In this document: one piece after another, positions 1 to 11,750 of the stretch
Layout of the letters: every line of letters starts with the position of its first letter
Position numbering within the stretch: position 1 is the stretch's first letter
NCBI GenBank assembly: GCA_033782935.1
Contig: JAWQEG010000003.1
Span: 2,492,501-2,556,500, forward strand
Reading direction: 5' to 3'
DNA length: 64,000 nucleotides
Origin: Petrolisthes cinctipes
Lineage: Eukaryota; Arthropoda; Malacostraca; Decapoda; Porcellanidae
Program-made: the position numbers and the translations under genes
The notes under the pieces: generated by a model
What the model saw: only the letters and a program-made list of their open reading frames with translations
Told to the model about the DNA's origin: nothing
Databases searched by the model: none

Positions 1-176
1 CAGAAGCGATCTGTACATGCCTACCCAGTGCTAGAATTTTTTCAAAAAATAGGCTCAAAACATGCTAAAAATCGATATTTTAAGTGTCCAATGTCGATAA
101 GTGCATGCATCATCTGTACCCGTTTATATCTCAAATTCAGTCTCAAAACACCCGAAAATTCGATATTTTGGGGTCC

Positions 177-323
177 CAGAAGTGATCTGTACATGCCTAC
201 TTAGTGCAAGAATATTTTCAAAATATAGGCCGAAAACATGCTAAAAATCGATATTTTAGGTGCCCAAAGTCGATATCTCAAATTCAGGCCCAAAACACCC
301 GAAAATTCGATATTTTTGGGTCA
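177..323 (+). repeat. Class S monomer exemplar (147 bp, 29-bp deletion)
   Basis: The unit reads gtcgatat directly into ctcaaattcaggccc. In full-length units these are separated by 29 bp beginning gtgcatgcat and ending gtttatat. The lost segment is bounded by atat on both sides, so loss between short direct repeats is the simplest explanation. Further copies are at 676-822, 1832-1978 and 2507-2653, and the class occurs across the window. It is usually followed by class 2. The 147-bp length equals nucleosome core DNA, which may be coincidence. Confidence 0.93.
212..226 (+). repeat. Perfect 7-bp dyad in an S monomer
   Basis: ATATTTT, a single C, then AAAATAT form a perfect inverted repeat at monomer positions about 36-50. 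Class 2 carries GTATTTT-C-AAAATAC at 359-373. The outermost pair has changed from A:T to G:C on both arms. Class 4 breaks the dyad with a G or T in the left arm. A role such as cruciform or protein binding is unproven. Confidence 0.7.
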
Positions 324-499
324 CAGAAGCGAACTGTACATGCCTACTCCGTGTTAGAGTATTTTCAAAATACAGGCCCAAAAGATACTGAAAATCGATC
401 TTTTAGGTGACCAAAGTCAATATGTGTATGCAACTTCTGCACCCGTTTATATCTCAAATTCAACCTCAAAACACCCGAAAATTCGATATTATTGGGTCC
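324..499 (+). repeat. Class 2 monomer exemplar (176 bp)
   Basis: Class 2 usually starts cagaagcgaactgtac instead of cagaagcgatctgtac. It also carries ctccgtgttagagtatttt, an acatactgaaaatc or agatactgaaaatc block and gatctttta in place of gatatttta. It typically follows an S monomer. Other copies are 823-998 and 1979-2155 (177 bp, with an extra A in cccaaaagtcg). Confidence 0.85.
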
Positions 500-1320
500 C
501 AGAAGCGATCTGTAGATGCCTACCCAGTGCTAGAATTTTTTCAAAATATAGGCTCAAAACATGCTAAAAATCTATATTTTAAGTGTCCAATGTCGATATG
601 TGCATGCAGCATCTGTACCCGTTTATATCTCAAATTCAGGCTCAAAACACCCAAAAATTCGATATTTTGGGGTCCCAGAAGTGATCTGTAAATGCCTACT
701 TAGTGCAAGAATATTTTCAAAATATAGGCCCAAAACATGCTAGAAATCGATATTTTAGGTGCCCAAAGTCGATATCTCAAATTCAGGCCCAAAACACCCG
801 AAAATTCGATATTTTTGAGTCCCAGAAGCGAACTGTACATGCCTACTCCGTGTTAGAGTATTTTCAAAATACAGGCCCAAAAGATACTGAAAATCGATCT
901 TTTAGGTGACCAAAGTCAATATGTGTATGCATCTTCTGCACCCGTTTATATCTCAAATTCAACCTCAAAACACCCGAAAAATCGATATTTTGGGGTCCCA
1001 TAAGCGATCTGTACATGCCTACTCAGTGCTAGAATGTTTTCAAAATATAGGCTCAAAACATGCTAAAAATCGATATTTTAAGTGTCCAAAGTCGATATGT
1101 GCATGCATCATTTGTACCCGTTTATATCTCAAATTTAGGCTCAAAACACCCAAAAATTCGATATTTTGGGGTCCCAAAAGTGAACTGTACATGCCTACTT
1201 AGTGCTAGAATATTATCAAAATATAGGCCCAAAACATGCTAAAATCCATATTTTAGGTGCCCAAAGTCGATATCTCGAATTAAGGCTCAAAACACCCGAA
1301 AATTCGATATTTTGGGGTCC

Positions 1321-1478
1321 CAGAAGCGATCTGTACATGCCTACTCAGATGCAGGACCAAAACATGATGAAAATCGATATTATAGGTGCCCAAAGTCAAC
1401 ATGTGTATGCATCTTCTGCACTCGTTTATATCCCAAATTCAACCTCAAAACACCCGAAAATTCGTTATTTTTGGGTCT
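1321..1478 (+). repeat. Class 7 monomer exemplar (158 bp, 18-bp deletion)
   Basis: The left half reads ctactcagatgcagg, so the dyad block between ctactcag and caggccc is missing. A class 6-like parent reading caagatgcagaccc (that form is seen near 39950 and 47250) would give this exact sequence by an 18-bp loss between two ag dinucleotides. The right half is usually gtcaacatgtgtatgc. I see this class near 1346, 4693, 5528, 6360, 8190, 11998, 13506, 15164, 16172 and 17506. A gatgaagg form is near 6861, 8700, 9858 and 11016. I see none after about 17.6 kb. Confidence 0.88.
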
Positions 1479-1654
1479 CAGAAGCGATCAGTACATGCCT
1501 ACTCCTAGTTAGAGTATTTTCAAAATACAGGCCCAAAACATGCAGAAAACCGATATTTTAGGTGCCAAAAGTCAATATGTGCATGCATCTTCTGTACCCG
1601 TTTATATCTCAAATTCGGGCTCAAAACACCCGAAAATTTGGTATTTTTGGGTCC
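1479..1654 (+). repeat. Class 5 monomer exemplar (176 bp)
   Basis: Class 5 has ctcctagttagagtatttt, a catgctgaaaatc or catgcagaaaacc block and ggtgcccaaagtcaatatg. It commonly ends with attcggtatttttgggtcc or a near variant. The next unit then starts tagaagcgat rather than cagaagcgat. Another copy is 12306-12481. Confidence 0.83.
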
Positions 1655-1831
1655 TAGAAGCGATCTGTATATCCCTATTCCTAGTTAGAATGTTTTCAAG
1701 ATACAGACCCAAAACATGCTCAAAATCGATATTTTAGGTGCCCAAAAGTCGATATGTGCATGCATCTTCTGTACCCGTTTATATCTCAAATTCAGGCTCA
1801 AAACAACCGAAAATTCGATATTTTGGGGTCC
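1655..1831 (+). repeat. Class 6 monomer exemplar (177 bp)
   Basis: Class 6 starts tagaagcgatctgtacatcc or a near variant. It has gttagaatgttttcaagata followed by cagacccaaaacatgctc. An extra A in cccaaaagtcg makes it 177 bp. A good second copy is 5002-5178. Class 6 commonly follows class 5 and precedes an S monomer or class 2. Confidence 0.83.
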
Positions 1832-2330
1832 CAGAATCGATCTGTACATGCCTACTCAGTGCTAGAATATTTTCAAAATATAGGCCGAAAACATGCTAAA
1901 AATCGATATTTTAGGTGCCCAAAGTCGATATCTCAAATTCAGGCCCAAAACACCCAAAAATTCGATATTTTGGGGTCCCAGAAGCGATCTGTACATGCCT
2001 ACTCCGTGTTAAAGTATTTTCAATATACAGGCCCATAACATACTGAAAATCGATCCTTTAGGTGCCCAAAAGTCGATATGTGGATGCATCTTCTGTACCC
2101 GTTTATATCTCAAATTCAGGCTTAAAACACCCGAAAATTCGATATTTTGGGGTTGCAGAAGCGATCTGTATTTGCCTACTCCGTGTTAGAGTATTTCAAA
2201 ATACAGGCTCAAAACAAGCTGAAAATCGATATTTTAGGTGACCAAAGTCAATATGTGTATGCATCATCTGCACCGGTTTATATCCCAAATTCAGGCTCAA
2301 AACACCCGAAAATTCGATTTTTTTGGGTCC

Positions 2331-2506
2331 CAGAAGCGATCTGTACATGTCTACTCAGTGCTAGAATGTTTTCAAAATATATGCTCAAAACATGCTAAAA
2401 ATCGATATTTTAAGTGTCCAAAGTCGATATGTGCATGCATCATCTGTACCCGTTTATATCTCAAATTCAGGCTCAAAACAAACGAAAATTCGATATTTTG
2501 GGGTCC
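2331..2506 (+). repeat. Class 4 monomer exemplar (176 bp)
   Basis: Class 4 is recognised by ctcagtgctagaatg or ctagaatttttt in the left half, aggctcaaaacatgct, the change to aagtgtcc in the middle, and gcatcatctgtacc in the right half. It is one of the commonest full-length classes and is normally followed by an S monomer beginning cagaagtgat. This copy has one private change in the right half (caaacg for cacccg). Confidence 0.85.
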
Positions 2507-3650
2507 CAGAAGTGATCTGTACATGCCTACTTAGTGCTAGAATATTATCAAAATATAGGCCCAAAACATGCTAAAAATTGATATTTTAGGTGCCCAAAGT
2601 CGATATCTCAAATTCAGGCCCAAAACACCCGAAAATTCGATATTTTTGGGTCACAGAAGCGAACTGTACATGCCTACTCCGTGTTAGAGTATTTTCAAAA
2701 TACAGGCCCAAAAGATACTGAAAATCGATCTTTTAGGTGACCAAAGTCAATATGTGTATGCAACTTCTGCACCCGTTTATATCTCAAATTCAACCTCAAA
2801 ACACCCGAAAATTCGATATTATTGGGTCCAAGAAGCGATCTGTACATGCCTACCCAGTGCTAGAATTTTTTCAAAATATAGGCTCAAAACATGCTAAAAA
2901 TCTATATTTTAAGTGTCCAATGTCGATATGTGCATGCAGCATCTGTACCCGTTTATATCTCAAATTCAGGCTCAAAACACCCAAAAATTCGATATTTTGG
3001 GGTCCCAGAAGTGATCTGTAAATGCCTACTTAGTGCAAGAATATTTTCAAAATATAGGCCCTAAACATGCTAGAAATCGATATTTTAGGTGCCCAAAGTC
3101 GATATCACAAATTCAGGCCCAAAACACCCGAAAATTCGATATTTTTGAGTCCCAGAAGCGAACTGTACATGCCTACTCCGTGTTAGAGTATTTTCAAAAT
3201 ACAGGCCCAAAAGATACTGAAAATCGATCTTTTAGGTGACCAAAGTCAATATGTGTATGCATCTTCTGCACCCGTTTATATCTCAAATTCAACCTCAAAA
3301 CACCCGAAAAATCGATATTTTGGGGTCCCATAAGCGATCTGTACATGCCTACTCAGTGCTAGAATGTTTTCAAAATATAGGCTCAAAACATGCTAAAAAT
3401 CGATATTTTAAGTGTCCAAAGTCGATATGTGCATGCATCATTTGTACCCGTTTATATCTCAAATTTAGGCTCAAAACACCCGAAAATTCGATATTTTGGG
3501 GTCCCAAAAGTGAACTGTACATGCCTACTTAGTGCTAGAATATTATCAAAATATAGGCCCAAAACATGCTAAAATCCATATTTTAGGTGCCCAAAGTCGA
3601 TATCTCGAATTCAGGCTCAAAACACCCGAAAATTCGATATTTTGGGATCC
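2507..3650 (+). repeat. Copy 2 of the 2330-bp-offset duplicated block
   Basis: This block repeats 177-1320 nearly base for base, with a few single-base differences such as ggccctaaac near 3060 and gatatcaca near 3105. It is followed at 3651 by two successive class 4 monomers (3651 onward and about 3827 onward), a local tandem duplication of one 176-bp unit. Confidence 0.85.
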
Positions 3651-6600
3651 CAGAAGCGATCTGTACATGCCTACTCAGTGCTAGAATTTTTTCAAAATAT
3701 AGGCTCAAAACATGCTAAAAATCGATATTTTAAGTGTCCAAAGTCGATATGTGCATGCATCATCTGTACCCGTTTATATCTCAAATTCAGGCTCAAAACA
3801 CCTGAAAATTTGATATTTTGGGGTCTCAGAAGCGATCTGTACATGCCTACTCAGTGCTAGAATTTTTTCAAAATATAGGCTCAAAACATACTAAAAATCG
3901 ATATTTTAAGTGTCCAAAGTCGATATGTGCATGCATCATCTGTACCCTTTTATATCTCAAATTCAGGCTCAAAACACCCGAAAATTCGATATTTTGGGGT
4001 CCGAGAAGCAATCTGTACATGCGTACTCCTAGTTAGAGTATTTTCAAAATACAGGCCCAAAACATGCTGAAAATCGATATTTTAGGTGCCCAAAGTCAAT
4101 ATGTGCATGCATCTTCTGTACCCGTTTATATCTCAAATTCAGGCTCAAAACACCCGAAAATTCGGTATTTTTGGGTCCTAGAAATGATCTGTACATCCCT
4201 ACTCCTAGTTAGAATGTTTTTAAGATACATGCTCAAAATCGATATTTTAGGTGCAAAAAACTCGATATGTGCTTGCATCTTCTGTACCCGTTTATATCTC
4301 AAATTCAGGCTCAAAACACCCGAAAATTCGATATTTTGGGGTCCCAGAAGTAATCTGTACATGCCTACTTAGTGCTAGAATATTTTTAAAATATAGGCCC
4401 AAAACATGCTAAAAATCTATATTTTTGGTGCCCAAAGTCGATATCTCAAATCCAGGCCCAAAACACCCGAAAATTCGATATTTTGGGGTCCCAGAAGCGA
4501 ACTGTACATGCCTACTCCGTGTTAGAGTATTTTCAAAATACAGGCCCAAAACATACTGAAAATCGATATTTTAGGTGCCCAAATGTCGATATTTGCATGC
4601 ATCTTCTATACCCGTTTATATCTCAAATTCAGGCTCCAAACACCCGAAAATTCGATGTTTTGGGGTCCCAGAAGCGATCTGTACATGCCTTCTCAGATGC
4701 AGACCCAAAATATGCTGAAAATCGATATTTTAGGTGCCCATAGTCAACATGTGTATGCATCTTCTGCACTCCTTTATATCCCAAATTCAACCTCAAAACA
4801 CCTGAAAATTCGATATTTTGGGGTCACAGAAGCGATCTGTACTTGCCTACTCCGTGTTAGAGTATTTTCAAAATACAGGTCCAAAACATGCAGAAAATCG
4901 ATATTTTAGGTGCCCAAAGTCAATATGTGCATGCATCTTCTGTACCCGTTTAGATCTGAAATTCGGGCTCAAAACACCGAAAATTTGGTATTTTTGGGTC
5001 CTAGAAGCGATCTGTACATCCCTATTCCTTGTTAGAATGTTTTCAAGATACAGACCCAAAACATGCTCAAAATCGATATTTTAGGTGCCCAAAAGTCGAT
5101 ATGTGCATGCTTCTTCTGTACCCGTTTATATCTCAAATTCAGGCTCAAAACACCCGAAAATTCGATATTTTGGGGTCCCAGAAGCGATCTGTACATGCCT
5201 ACTTAGTGCTAGAATATTTTCAAAATATAGGCCCAAAACATGCTAAAAATCGATATTTTAGGTGCCCAAAGTCGATATCTCAAATTCAGGCCCTAAACAC
5301 CCGAAAATTCGATATTTTGGGGTCCCAGAAGCGAACTGTACATGCCTACTCCGTGTTAGAGTATTTTCAAAATACAGGCCCAAAACATACTGAAAATCGA
5401 TCTTTTGGGTGCCCAAAAGTCTATATGTGCTTGCATCTACTGTACCCGTTTATATCTCAAATTCAGGCTCCAAACACCCGAAAATTCGATATTTTGTGGT
5501 CCCAGAAGCGATCTGTACATGCCTACTAAGATGCAGGCCCAAAACATGCTGAAAATCGATATTTTAGGTGACCAAAGTCAACATGTGTATGCATCTTCTG
5601 CACTCGTTTATATATCAAATTCAACCTCAAAACACCCGAAAATTCGATAATTTTGGGTCCAAGATGCGATCTGTACATGTCTAGTCAGTGCTATAATGTT
5701 TTCAAAATATTGGCTCAAAACATGCTAAAAATCGATATTTTAAGTGTCCAAAGTCGATATGTGTATGCATCTTCTGCACTCGTTTATATATCAAATTCAA
5801 CCTCAAAACACCCGAAAATTCGGTATTTTTGGGTCCTAGAAGCGATCTGTACATCCCTACTCCTAGTTAGATTGTTTTCAAGATACAGATCCAAAACATG
5901 CTAAATATCGATATTTTAGGTGCCCAAAAGTCGATATGTGCATGCATCTTCTGTACCCGTTTATATATCAAATTCAGGCTCAAAACACCCGAAAATTCGA
6001 TATTTTGGGGTCCCAGAAGTGATCTGTACATGCCTACTTTGTGCAAGAATATTTTCAAAATATAGGCCCAAAACATGCTAAAAATCGATATTTTCGGTGC
6101 CCAAAGTCGATATCTCATATTCAGGCCCAAAACACCAGAAAATTCGATATTTTGGGGTCCCAGGAGAGAACTGTACATGCCTACTCCGTGTTAGAGTATT
6201 TTCAAAAAACAGGCCGAAAACATATTGAAAATCGATCTTTTTGGTGCCCAAAAGTCGATATGTGCATGCATCTTCTGTACCCGTTTATATCTCAAATTCA
6301 GGCTCCAAACATCCGAAAATTCGATATTTTGGGGTCCCAGTAGCGATCTGTACATGCCTACTCAGATGCAGGCCCAAAACATGCTGAAACTCGATATTTT
6401 AGGTGCCCAAAGTCAACATATGTATGCATCTTGTGCACTCGTTTATATCTCAAATTCAACCTCAAAACACCCGAAAATTCGATAATTTTGAGTCCCAGAA
6501 GCGATCTGTATATGTCTAGTCAGTGCTAGAATGTTTTCAAAATATAGGCTCAAAACATGCTAAAAATCGATATTTTAAGTGTCCAAAGTCGATACCCGTT

Positions 6601-8680
6601 TATATCTCAAATTCAGGCTCAAAACACCCGAAAATTCGATATTTTTGGGTCCCAAAAGCGATCTGTACATGCCTACTCCTAGTTAGAGTATTTTCAAAAT
6701 ACAGGCCCAAAAGATGCTGAAAATCGATATTTTAGGTGCCCAAAGTCAATATGTGCAAGCATCTACTGTACCCGTTTATATCTCAAATTCTGGCTCCAAA
6801 CACCCGAAAATTTGATATTTTGGTGTCCCGGAAGCGATCTGTACATGCCTACTCAGATGAAGGCCAAAAACATGCTAAAAATCGATATATTTTAAGTGTC
6901 CAAAGTCGATATGTGCATGCATCATCTGTACCCGTTTATAACTCAAATTCAGGCTCAAAACACCTGAAAATTCGATATTTTGGGGTCCCAGAAGTGATCT
7001 GTACATGCCTACTTAGTGCTAGAATATTTTCAAAATATAGGCCCAAAACATGCTAAAAATCGATATTTTAGGTTCCCAAAGTCGATATCTCAAATTCAAG
7101 CCCAAAACACCCTAAAATTCGATATTTTGGGGTCCCAGAAGCGATCTGTACTTGTCTACTCCGTGTTAGAGTATTTACAAAATACAGGCCCAAAACATGC
7201 TGAAAATCGATATTTTAGGTGCCCAAAAGTCGATATGTGGATGCATCTTCTGTACCCGTTTATATCTCAAATTTAGGCTCAAAACACCAGAAAATTCGAT
7301 ATTTTGGGGTCCCAGAAACGATCTGTACTTGCTTACTCAGTGTTAGAGTTTTTACAAAATACAGGCCCAAAACAAGCTGAAAATCGATATTTTAGGTGAC
7401 CAAAGTCAATATGTGTATGCATCTTCTGCACCCGTTTATATCCCAAATTCAACCTCAAAACACCCGAAAATTCGATATTTGTGGGTCCCAGATGCGATCT
7501 GTACATGCCTACTCAGTGCTAGAATCTTTTCAAAATATAGGCACAAAACATGCTAAAATTCGATATTTTAAGTGTCCAAAGTCGATATGTGCATGCATCA
7601 TCTGTACTCGTTTATATCTCAAATTCAGGCTCAAAACACCCGAAAATTCGATATTTTGGGGTCCCAGAAGTGATCTGTAGATGCCTACTTAGTGCTAGAA
7701 TATTTTCAAAATATAGGCCCAAAACATGCTAAAAATCGATATTTTAGGTGCCCAATGTCGATATCTCAAATTCAGGCCCAAAACACCCGAAAATTCGATA
7801 TTTTGGGGTCCCAGAAGCGAACTGTACATGCCTACTTCGTGTTAGAGTATTTTCAAAATACAGGCCCAAAACATACTGAAAATCGATCTTTTGGGTGCCC
7901 AAAAGTCGATATGTGCATGCATCTTCTGTACCCGTTTATATCCCAAATTCAGGCTCAAAACACCCGAAAATTCAATATTTTTGGGTCCCAGAAGCGATCT
8001 GTACATGCCTACTCAGTGCTAGAATTTTTTCAAAATATATGCTCAAAACATGCTAAAAATCGATATTTTAAGTGTCCAAAGTCGATATGTGCATCCATCA
8101 TCTGTACCCGTTTATATCTCAAATTCAGGCTCAAAACACCCGAAAATTCGATATTTTGGGGTCCCAGAAGTGATCTTTACATGCCTACTCAGATGCAGGC
8201 CCAAAACATGCTGAAAATCGATATTTTAGGTGCCCAAAGTCAGCATGTGTATGAATCTTCTGCACTCGTTTATATATCAAATTCAACCTGAAAACACCCG
8301 AAAATTCGATAATTTTGGGTTCCAGATGCGATCTGTACATGTCTAGTCAGTGCTAGAATGTTTTTAAAATATTGGCTCAAAACATGCTAAAAATCGATAT
8401 TTTATGTGTCCAAAGTCGATATGTGCATGCATCTTCTGTACCCGTTTATATCTCAAATTCAGGCTCAAAACACCCGAAAATTCGGTATTTTTGGGTCCTA
8501 GAAGCGATCTGTACATCCCTACTCCTAGTTAGAGTATTTTCAAAATACAGGCCCAAAACATGCTGAAAATCGATATTTTAGGTGCCCAAAGTCAATATGT
8601 GCATGCATCTTCTGTACCCGTTTATATCTCAAATTCAGGCTCCAAACACCCGAAAATTCGATATTTTGGGGTCCCGGAAG
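3651..8680 (+). repeat. Mixed-class satellite with several class 7 units
   Basis: This stretch continues the array with classes 4, 5, 6, S, 2, 3 and 7 in a less regular order and no long near-identical duplication that I could find. It contains class 7 units near 4693, 5528, 6360, 6861 and 8190, and the unique 157-bp unit at 6496-6652. No non-satellite sequence is present. Confidence 0.8.
6496..6652 (+). repeat. 157-bp monomer with a 19-bp deletion
   Basis: The unit reads gtcgata straight into cccgtttatatctc, losing 19 bp (tgtgcatgcatcatctgta). Both deletion ends carry ta. The lost piece overlaps the 29-bp segment missing from class S, but both breakpoints differ, so this is an independent event. 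Confidence 0.85.
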
Positions 8681-11600
8681 CGATCTGTACATGCCTACTC
8701 AGATGAAGGCCCAAAACATGCTAAAAATCGATATTTTAAGAGTCCAAAGTCGATATGTGCATGCATCATCTGTACCCGTTTATATCTCAAATTCAGGCTC
8801 AAAACACCCGAAAATTCGATATTTTGGGGTCCCAGAAGTGATCTGTACATGCCTACTTAGTGCTAGAATATTTTCAAAATATAGGGCCAAAACATGCTAA
8901 AAATCGATATTTTAGGTTCCCAAAGTCGATATCTCAAATTCAGGCTCAAAACACCCGAAAATTCGATATTTTGGGGTCCCAGAAGCGATCTGTAGATGCC
9001 TACTCCGTGTTAGAGTATTTTCAAAATACAGGCCCAAAACATACTGAAAATCAATCTTTTAGGTGCCCAAAAGTCGATATGTGCATGCATCTTCTGTACC
9101 CGTTTATATCCCAAATTCAACCTCAAAACACCCGAAAATTCAATATTTTTGGGTCCCAGAAGCGATCTGTACATGCCTACTCAGTGCTAGAATTTTTTCA
9201 AAATATATGCTCAAAACATGCTAAAAATCGATATTTTAAGTGTCCAAAGTCGATATGTGCATCCATCATCTGTACCCGTTTATATCTCAAATTCAGGCTC
9301 AAAACACCCGAAAATTTGATATTTTGGGGTCCCGAAAGTGATCTTTACTTGCCTACTTAGTGCTGGATTATTTTCAAAATATAGGCCCAAAACATGCTAA
9401 AAATCGATATTTTAGGTTCCCAAAGTCGATATCTCAAATTCAAGCACAAAACACCCTAAAATTCGATATTTTGGGGTCCCAGAAGCGATCTGTACTTGCC
9501 TACTCCGTGTTAGAGTTTTTACAAAGTACAGGCCCAAAACATGCTGAAAATCGATATTTTAGGTGCCCAAAAGTCGATATGTGGATGCATCTTCTGTACC
9601 CGTTTATATCTCAAATTTAGGCTCAAAACACCCGAAAATTCGATATTTTGGGGTCCCAGAAGCGATCTGTACTTGCTTACTCCGTGTTAGAGTTTTTACA
9701 AAATACAGGCTCAAAACAAGCTGAAAATCGATATTTTAGGTGCCCAAAGTCAATATGTGCATGCATCTTCTGTACCCGTTTATATCTCAAATTCAGGCTC
9801 AAAACACCCGAAAATTTGATATTTTGGGGTCCCGGAAGCGATCTGTACATGCCTACTCAGATGAAGGCCCAAAACATGCTAAAAATCGATATTTTAAGAG
9901 TCCAAAGTCGATATGTGCATGCATCATCTGTACCCGTTTATATCTCAAATTCAGGCTCAAAACACCCGAAAATTCGATATTTTGGGGTCCCAGAAGTGAT
10001 CTGTACATGCCTACTTAGTGCTAGAATATTTTCAAAATATAGGGCCAAAACATGCTAAAAATCGATATTTTAGGTTCCCAAAGTCGATATCTCAAATTCA
10101 GGCTCAAAACACCCGAAAATTCGATATTTTGGGGTCCCAGAAGCGATCTGTAGTTGCCTACTCCGTGTTAGAGTATTTTCAAAATACAGGCCCAAAACAT
10201 ACTGAAAATCAATCTTTTAGGTGCCCAAAAGTCGATATGTGCATGCATCTTCTGTACCCGTTTATATCCCAAATTCAACCTCAAAACACCCGAAAATTCA
10301 ATATTTTTGGGTCCCAGAAGCGATCTGTACATGCCTACTCAGTGCTAGAATTTTTTCAAAATATATGCTCAAAACATGCTAAAAATCGATATTTTAAGTG
10401 TCCAAAGTCGATATGTGCATCCATCATCTGTACCCGTTTATATCTCAAATTCAGGCTCAAAACACCCGAAAATTTGATATTTTGGGGTCCCGAAAGTGAT
10501 CTTTACTTGCCTACTTAGTGCTGGATTATTTTCAAAATATAGGCCCAAAACATGCTAAAAATCGATATTTTAGGTTCCCAAAGTCGATATCTCAAATTCA
10601 AGCACAAAACACCCTAAAATTCGATATTTTGGGGTCCCAGAAGCGATCTGTACTTGCCTACTCCGTGTTAGAGTTTTTACAAAGTACAGGCCCAAAACAT
10701 GCTGAAAATCGATATTTTAGGTGCCCAAAAGTCGATATGTGGATGCATCTTCTGTACCCGTTTATATCTCAAATTTAGGCTCAAAACACCCGAAAATTCG
10801 ATATTTTGGGGTCCCAGAAGCGATCTGTACTTGCTTACTCCGTGTTAGAGTTTTTACAAAATACAGGCTCAAAACAAGCTGAAAATCGATATTTTAGGTG
10901 CCCAAAGTCAATATGTGCATGCATCTTCTGTACCCGTTTATATCTCAAATTCAGGCTCAAAACACCCGAAAATTTGATATTTTGGGGTCCCGGAAGCGAT
11001 CTGTACATGCCTACTCAGATGAAGGCCCAAAACATGCTAAAAATCGATATTTTAAGAGTCCAAAGTCGATATGTGCATGCATCATCTGTACCCGTTTATA
11101 TCTTAAATTCAGGCTCAAAACACCCGAAAATTCGATATTTTGGGGTCCCAGAAGTGATCTGTACATGCCTACTTAGTGCTAGAATATTTTCAAAATATAG
11201 GGCCAAAACATGCTAAAAATCGATATTTTAGGTTCCCAAAGTCGATATCACAAATTCAGGCTCAAAACACCCGAAAATTCGATATTTTGGGGTCCCAGAA
11301 GCGATCTGTAGTTGCCTACTCCGTGCTAGAGTATTTTCAAAATACAGGCCCAAAACATACTGAAAATCGATCTTTTAGGTGCCCAAAAGTCGATATGTGC
11401 ATGCATCTTCTGTACCCGTTTATATCCCAAATTCAACCTCAAAACCCCCGAAAATTCAATATTTTTGGGTCCCAGAAGCGATCTGTACATGCCTACTCAG
11501 TGCTAGAATTTTTTCAAAATATATGCTCAAAACATGCTAAAAATCGATATTTTAAGTGTCCAAAGTCGATATGTGCATCCATCATCTGTACCCGTTTATA

Positions 11601-11750
11601 TCTCAAATTCAGGCTCAAAACACCCGAAAATTTGATATTTTGGGGTCCCGGAAGTGATCTTTACATGCCTACTTAGTGCTGGATTATTTTTAAAATATAG
11701 GCCCAAAACATGCTAAAATCGATATTTTAGGTTCCCAAAGTCGATATCTC
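8680..11750 (+). repeat. 1158-bp seven-monomer HOR, about 2.65 tandem copies
   Basis: Identical landmarks recur at an offset of 1158 bp, for example 8860, 10018 and 11176, and 9360 and 10518. Shared private features are the gatgaaggccc class 7 form, aagagtcc, ggattatttt, ataggggccaaaac-like tracts, catccatcatc and acaaagtacagg. The length fits four full monomers, two S monomers and one class 7 unit with two single-base additions. The last copy diverges near 11.75 kb. Confidence 0.88.

Larger units (their letters stand above)
177..1320 (+). repeat. Copy 1 of a 2330-bp-offset duplicated block
   Basis: This block of seven monomers (147, 176, 176, 147, 176, 176, 146 bp) recurs at 2507-3650 with a constant offset of 2330 bp. 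Private variants are shared, including gatactg, ctaaaatcc in the 146-bp unit, the cccataagcg unit start near 998 and atgtcgatatg. The match ends at 1321, where copy 1 continues into class 7 and copy 2 into class 4. Confidence 0.85.
1..2653 (+). repeat. Monomer phase map of the first 16 units
   Basis: Units start at 1, 177, 324, 500, 676, 823, 999, 1175, 1321, 1479, 1655, 1832, 1979, 2156, 2331 and 2507. Lengths are 176, 147, 176, 176, 147, 176, 176, 146, 158, 176, 177, 147, 177, 175, 176 and 147. The class order is 4-S-2-4-S-2-4-S-7-5-6-S-2-3-4-S. The first nine units are three rounds of a three-monomer HOR (4-S-2, 499 bp), with the third round carrying class 7 in place of class 2. This map gives the register used in the other entries. 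Confidence 0.9.

Noticed and set aside
101..110. tgcatgca palindrome (SphI and NsiI type sites) as a regulatory element such as an RY motif
   Set aside because: It is part of every full-length monomer and has no associated gene or promoter. A regulatory role cannot be supported from sequence.
7692..8291. Open reading frame of 199 codons, the longest in the window, with the sequence motif HAKNRYF repeated
   Set aside because: It is a translation of consecutive S, 2 and 4 monomers. The same DNA repeat gives similar open frames in all plus-strand frames, the frame shifts at each 176-bp unit, and there is no recognisable domain or start signal.
8860..9360. 166-codon open frame present three times (also 10018-10518 and 11176-11676), suggesting a gene family
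   Set aside because: The three copies are the 1158-bp HOR. Their conservation follows from recent DNA duplication, not from selection on a protein, and the same peptides occur in other frames elsewhere.
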